From positions 180,356-244,355 of the forward strand of contig JAZDSV010000023.1 in the NCBI GenBank assembly GCA_036784855.1: DNA of 64,000 nt, written 5' to 3'. Position numbers and translations under genes: made by a program. Shown here one piece after another: positions 59,463 to 64,000 of the stretch. The DNA comes from Aphelidium insulamus. Taxonomy: Eukaryota; Aphelidiomycota; Aphelidea; Aphelidiaceae. The notes beneath the pieces are model-generated. The model was not told where the DNA came from and did not search any database. It worked only from the letters and a program-made list of their open reading frames with translations. Position 1 is the first letter of the stretch. Every line of letters begins with the position of its first letter.

Positions 59463-59576
59463 ATGCGACTAGTTGTTCAACCGCAGTGAAAGGCGAATTG
59501 CACTCTGACAATATATTTTCACTCTGGAGTATATAAGTTGACACCACGCAATATAAACAATAAATATTATTAACAC

Positions 59577-60272
59577 ATGCAATTGCAAGTGGCGCAGCAA
59601 GCACCGCTGCCAACGCTGGCACAGGCGTTGGGAGAGGTGCGGCGGTACAGAGACTGGCAGCACTCTGTGTGGCGGTCAGACACCAGTGCGCGTTACACGC
59701 CCAGTGCGGCGCCACCACTGGCGAAACCGCATTCAAAGCGCCGCATTGTGCCGGCAGACGAGGTGGGCGGGCAGGCACCGCGGCATCCACCGACGGCCAG
59801 CAAGCGCACGCGTCGCACCACAGCCAACTCGGCGGCCAGCTTCATCGATGTTATAAATAGTGGCACCACCACTGCGGAAACCGAAGTGGTAAACTCGATC
59901 GCGCCGCCATCCCCCGCCCGATCTGTCCACAACTCGCCGCGCATTCCCAGTGCAACAGCTGCGCGCAGACCCGCGACAACTCGCCCAATTGATGGCGGTA
60001 TACTCATGCAACAACAGCTGCAACTACCACCAGCCATCCCCGGTGGCAGCAGTATGGCCAGCGCGCTGCGACTCATGCGCTTCCAATTGTCGGTGGTGGC
60101 GGGCAGTGCCGAGTTCCCGTGGTTCGTGGATGCCCTAGGCGCGCACCTGGACACTGGCATAGCTCAAGAAGAAGATGTGACGGCATCTGCAATACAAGAC
60201 AAGACATCTGCATCCACGCCGCCCCCGCTAATAGTGGCCGCCGACAACTATCGGCCTGTTGCATCAAGATGA
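59577..60272 (+). CDS. Disordered 231-aa protein, unknown
   Basis: Single exon. N-terminal helix (LPTLAQALGEVRRYRDWQHS) followed by a Pro/Ser/Thr/Ala-rich basic region with KRR and SKRTRRTT clusters (possible nuclear signals). A second helical segment is SMASALRLMRFQLSVVAG. No domain recognised. The frame is long, starts 114 bp after the GTPase stop, and has even codon use, so it is probably real. Confidence 0.55.
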   Translation: MQLQVAQQAPLPTLAQALGEVRRYRDWQHSVWRSDTSARYTPSAAPPLAKPHSKRRIVPADEVGGQAPRHPPTASKRTRRTTANSAASFIDVINSGTTTAETEVVNSIAPPSPARSVHNSPRIPSATAARRPATTRPIDGGILMQQQLQLPPAIPGGSSMASALRLMRFQLSVVAGSAEFPWFVDALGAHLDTGIAQEEDVTASAIQDKTSASTPPPLIVAADNYRPVASR

Positions 60273-60827
60273 GATGTTGGAACAAGATTAGATTATACTA
60301 CATATGTAGATTGCACTGAGTACATCGAGACCTACATATAGACATGTATGTAGACCGGGTCTGCTAGTATGGAAATACAGTGATCTAGCGGCATAACAAT
60401 TGCGCGCTGTTCAGCATGCGCTGTTATTGAGCTCCCCTCACGGGTCTTCAAGCAGAGTGACGTCTTATCAAGATCTATCACATTCAAGCAGCGTGAGAAA
60501 TGCAATTCGCCTCAAGTCTTGTGTAGATTAAGAAGCAGAGCCTGTTTCTGTCACTTTGCTCATAGTCGTTTTAGCAACTTTTATACAAAGGCGCCGGCCT
60601 CCTCCAAAAAATACTGCGAAACCATATTACTGAAGCCGTGGCGTAAGTGCTTCTTTAACTACACTAATAAACTGGTTAAGTATTAGACATGACGATGTCT
60701 ATTCATGGTAGAGCAGCCACATGTCTCGCCACCGCGGTGCTCACTTACTATTACCCATCGGTTAATATGCGTTAACAACTTATAGTTGTAACCGTTAACA
60801 ACTCTAGTTGACACTGTCTGGGCCAGT
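60273..60827. other. 555-bp stretch with no gene seen
   Basis: Downstream of the disordered protein gene, before the retroelement tail. No frame of interest and no RNA gene recognised. GTTAACAACT-type words recur at about 60760-60810 (GCGTTAACAACTTATAGTTG, CCGTTAACAACTCTAGTTG), a short tandem duplication. Confidence 0.5.
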
Positions 60828-61300
60828 ATTATTGATTGATTGATTTATTCATTAAACGTATCTAAGCGGGCACCGTTGGTTGCCCGAGTGCGTGATGACA
60901 TACACAAAATATGCTTCAGTTCACAGTGATGGACTCCATGCGGAGTAAAGCGGTGTGGTCAGCCATCGCACTGCGTGAAAAAGTTTGCAAGTACTGCCGC
61001 CGCTTGTGGATGTTGTAGTATCAGACGCAGCTCCAGCGTGAATATGCCGAGTTGAGCCAGGTTGTCACGGAGTTGAGCACGTTCCGCCTGTCAAGACAGA
61101 CAATGTCGGACGCGGTGGGCAATGTCATCACGGGTACCACAGTATCGACAGTCGGCACAGTCTGTGAGTCGCAGTCGTTTTAGCACAGAAAATGTTGGGT
61201 AGTAGCCGGAGCGGAGCTGAGTAAGAACGCTCGACTGTCGTCTAGTGCGGCCAGCATGCAGACAGCATGGGCCAGTAATAATAACAAACAAACAGCGGCC
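60828..61300 (-). mobile_element. 3' end of a dead non-LTR retrotransposon
   Basis: On the minus strand the frame from 61291 reads LTQLRSGYYPTFSVLKRLRL, then CADCRYCGTRDDIAHRVRHC. This matches the C-terminal zinc-knuckle pattern (CxxC...H....C) at the end of LINE-type ORF2 proteins. A TGA at 61091-61093 interrupts, after which the same frame continues QAERAQLRDNLAQLG...LILQHPQAAAVLANFFTQC, the typical tail, and ends at 60959. About 110 bp further on, the strand ends in AATAAATCAATCAATCAATA, the short tandem tail seen at 3' ends of such elements. Only the 3' ~470 bp remain. Confidence 0.75.
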
Positions 61301-61354
61301 ATATTACAACATTAAATACTATTTCACACTCTCACTCTCGCACACACAAATATC

Positions 61355-62392
61355 ATGCCTGCCAGCATCGATTATGGCCGCGTGGCGGACGATGTGCGCG
61401 CCATTTTGCGCCAGCCAAAGTATGACGACGGCAGCATCGGTCCCATACTGATACGGCTGGCGTGGCATGCGTCGGGCACCTACTGCGCCAAGTCGGGCAC
61501 GGGCGGCTCTGACGGCGGCACTATGCGCTTCTACACGGAGGCCAGTGACCCGGCCAATGCTGGGCTGCATCTGGCGCGGTGCGTTCTGTGTTGAGATTTG
61601 TACATTGTACATCTGTGTTCTTAACTGCTTGACACCAGGGCCATGCTGGAGCCGCTTCATGAAAAGTATGCCGGTATCAGCTATGGTGATCTGTGGACGC
61701 TGGCTGGTGCAGTGGCCGTGGAGGCGCTGGGTGGCCCGGCCATTAAGTGGTGCCCCGGTAAGTTATGGTATATCTGCGAACATATCTGTTACCCATTCAC
61801 ACCTTCCTTTCATACATTGTGCAGGCCGCGTGGACAAACATGACAATAGCGAGTGCCCGCCGCAGGGCCGACTGCCAGATGCGGCACAGGGCGCGCAACA
61901 CATTCGCGACATATTCGGCCGTATGGGTTTCTCTGACCGTGATATCGTGGCACTGAGCGGGGCACACTCTCTGGGTAGGTGTCACCGTGACCGCTCGGGG
62001 TTCGATGGGCCGTGGACATACACGCCCACCCGGTTCTCCAACCAGTACTACATTCTGCTCCTGTCGGAGAAGTGGGAGAAGTGGGTGCCCTATCCGCAGG
62101 GTCCCGAACAGTTCCGCAACGGTCCCGATGGCGACTTGATGATGCTGCCCACCGACATGGCCCTGGTCAGTGATCCCAAGTTTCGGTGAGATACAAGTTT
62201 GTGTTCTTGTATACTATATTGATATAATATCATTATTTAATCTTTTGTAGCGAGTATGTGCAGCTGTATGCCAAGGACAAGCAGGCGTTTATGCGTGACT
62301 TTGGAGAGGCGTTTGGCCGCCTGCTGCAGTTCGGTGTGCGTAAGCCGGGTGCCGCGTGCGCCGTCTGCCCTGCCAGCCGTTCCAAGGTCTAG
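61355..62392 (+). CDS. Class I heme peroxidase (cytosolic CCP-like)
   Basis: Peroxide-detoxifying heme enzyme of the cytochrome c/ascorbate peroxidase class. Exons 61355-61578, 61639-61757, 61825-62185, 62251-62392; 281 aa. Distal site [12 protein letters not shown] with catalytic Arg and His; [16 protein letters not shown]; proximal heme ligand in [19 protein letters not shown]; conserved [16 protein letters not shown]-terminal [18 protein letters not shown] joined to [20 protein letters not shown]. It has no mitochondrial presequence and the domain starts within 10 residues, so it is the cytosolic CCP-like fungal form. Electron donor (cytochrome c, ascorbate or other) cannot be told. It lies next to the dead retroelement. 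Confidence 0.9.
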
Positions 62393-62576
62393 TCCGGTGT
62401 GTATAGCAAGCTGTCGAGTGGCCAATACAAATTTATGTCCATGATTATCAACAGTGAGATATGTAGTACACATGACTTGTCTATAGCATTGGTAGTGATG
62501 CGATGGCGTCGTTGATTATCAACAGTGCGATATAGGACAAATTGTCCATAAGGATGTGTGTGTGACACAGAGACCT

Positions 62577-63652
62577 CTATATAGCACTAATTGGGATGCG
62601 GGCAGCGCTCGATGATGAACCATGATGCGTCAGTGCCAGCTCGAGAGACTCGCGCACTGCATCTGATGGACGAAATATAACCTCGTCTGACCTCTGCTGC
62701 ACCACAACGGAACCATCATCACTGCCAAAGTAGGCACAGTGCACCATGTGGCCGGGAAACAGGCCGCAGCCAACCACTCCGGGCACCCGTTCCAGTGCAC
62801 TCTCCAGAGCGGCAACACATTGTGCTGGCACTGCACGGGACGGTACCACATCAACAATCACGTTTCCGTTGTCGGTGATTACGGGGCCGGCCTTGCCACC
62901 GGGTGCCATTCGCAGTTGTGGCCGCAGTGATATAGTGTGGTCGTCTGTTTCCGCGGTACTACTACTGCTGCTACTACTACTACTACTACTACTCTTAATC
63001 TGTCGCAATAGGTTGCACACGGCCAGTTGTGCATCCGGCAGCACCTCGCACGGTATGCCACCCTTCCACTTTGTGCACAGCTGTTCGGCCATTTTGCCGC
63101 GGTCAGCCACAATAACCAGCTGTGTAGAGTTGAATGCCACGATTTTCTCTTGCACATGGCAGCCTCCTCCTCCTATTAATTAGTACAATACACACATAGT
63201 GTTGTATATATATATATATATATAATAGTAATACCTTTAATGGCATTGAGCTGGGCATCAACTTCATCAGCGCCATCGATAGTGATATCGATGCGTGGAT
63301 GCTCTTCCAGGGAGCTGCATGGAAGCCACGCACTGTACTCGCGCAATAGCAGCCGAGCTTGATATGAAGTGGGAATGCACACGAATGGCTTCACGGCGCG
63401 CTTAGTAGATGTCGACGCAGTGGCGGCAGTGGTGGTGTCGCCCCAAAGCTGCATCTCTTGGACCCACTTGGCCAGATACTCTACCGCGTACACGATCGTG
63501 CTGCCAGAGCCAATGCCAACTACCACCACGTCGGAACGTGTCGTAGATGATGTCGGTGGCGGGCAGTGTGCAGCAGGCTGTTGTTGCTGCAGCAGTGGCA
63601 TCACATGGCGTTTGACGGCGGCCTCGGCAGCCACGCGTTTTCCCTCTGTCAT
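62577..63652 (-). CDS. Ribose-5-phosphate isomerase A
   Basis: Pentose-phosphate enzyme interconverting ribose-5-phosphate and ribulose-5-phosphate. Two exons (63652-63235, 63172-62577), 337 aa. Motifs: VVVGIGSGSTIVYAVEYLAK (phosphate loop), FVCIPTSYQARLLL, RIDITIDGADEVDAQLNAIK joined to GGGGCHVQEKIVA, and LVIVADRGKMAEQL. The C-terminal part has PVITDNGNVIVDV and VVGCGLFPGH. Insertions relative to the usual ~240 aa: a Gln/Pro stretch after the start, a Thr/Ala insert (TTTAATASTSTK) and a poly-Ser run (about 12 Ser, encoded by TAG/TGC-type repeats on the plus strand near 62960-62992). The 62-nt intron has a (TA)n run. Confidence 0.92.
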
Positions 63653-64000
63653 ACTTTGTTCTATGAATAAGGCGTGTGCAAGTATTGTGTGTCACGTATC
63701 CCACATGATGTGTATATTTTGTGCATATTGCGTGTTGCATGTGAGTATCAACGTATTGCGAAAGTAAGTGTTGGCTGGCTAGGACATGTATCAATATAGC
63801 CACCTCTGATGATATGCTATGAGATGTGGCTATCTTTTTCCGATATGTAAGTGTCGATTCACTATGCAAGCTCTGCATCAACATCATTACCGGCCATAAC
63901 GTATAGAAACTATGCAATGTATACATATTCAACGCAAGGATATCTTTTTACATCTTCATCCATAATGTATGTACTTTACACTTATACCCCCCCGGGGATA
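63653..64000. other. 348-bp right edge, no gene seen
   Basis: 5' flank of the ribose-5-phosphate isomerase gene up to the window edge. AT-rich, without coding signal. It contains a rough inverted pair: AGCCACCTCTGATGATATGC at 63799-63818 and GCTATGAGATGTGGCTATC at 63817-63835. No RNA gene recognised. Confidence 0.45.

Overview
This is nuclear DNA from a compact, intron-rich eukaryote, almost certainly a fungus. About 30 protein genes lie on both strands, usually 50-400 bp apart. Most are split by introns of 43-100 nt with GTAAGT/GTACGT-type donors. Fungal-type genes are present: an Opi1-like phospholipid regulator, a GH5_12 steryl/ceramide beta-glucosidase, a CSC1-type channel, an Hsf-type heat-shock factor and a class I CCP-like peroxidase. 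They sit beside genes lost from yeasts: a complete SMG1 kinase, an Elongin B-like protein and a RABL3-like GTPase. That mix points to an early-diverging fungal lineage; I cannot name the species. Exon joins were worked out by hand from splice signals, reading phase and family conservation. Almost all joined models give an exact multiple of three.

Layout. 1-0.46 kb: 3' end of an unknown gene. 0.46-2.87 kb: gene desert with decayed LTR-retrotransposon pieces. 2.87-12.6 kb (minus): CSC1-like channel, GH5_12 glucosidase, UFD2 ubiquitin ligase. 12.63-14.94 kb (plus): SNF1/AMPK kinase, whose start codon is only 33 bp from that of UFD2. 15.0-18.4 kb: CobW-type GTPase and, divergently, the heat-shock factor. 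18.5-20.6 kb: a small unknown gene, an AIG2-like cyclotransferase and 1.1 kb of unexplained sequence. 20.6-26.3 kb (minus): TFIIE-alpha, Elongin B-like protein, a Ser/Thr-rich membrane protein, and a Gln-rich protein ending in a beta-adaptin ear. 26.9-29.5 kb (plus): DUF4598/NOPCHAP1-like protein and Opi1. 29.6-32.9 kb (minus): an N-acylated acidic protein and a multi-pass membrane protein. 33.2-39.1 kb: DEAH helicase, Tim10, an unknown protein and aspartate aminotransferase. 39.3-49.2 kb: the 20-exon SMG1 gene. 49.3-60.3 kb: Reeler-domain GPI protein, secreted alpha/beta hydrolase, mitoribosomal uS9m, a TM/coiled-coil protein, RBX1, GH26 glycanase, EF-hand secretory protein, RABL3-like GTPase and a disordered protein. 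60.8-61.3 kb: tail of a dead non-LTR retrotransposon. 61.4-63.7 kb: heme peroxidase and ribose-5-phosphate isomerase.

The genes are housekeeping genes of separate pathways and do not form a cluster. They cover ubiquitin ligation (UFD2, RBX1, Elongin B), transcription and signalling (SNF1, HSF, TFIIE, Opi1), RNA surveillance (SMG1, DEAH helicase), mitochondrial biogenesis (Tim10, uS9m) and a secretome group (GH26, hydrolase, Reeler, EF-hand). The most unusual points are: six inferred GC-AG introns; an SMG1 N-terminus with three Phe-Val-Pro motifs; a beta-adaptin ear without its trunk; a Cys-to-His change in the TFIIE-alpha zinc ribbon; microsatellite-filled introns, one before a 13-nt last exon; and relics of two retrotransposon classes.
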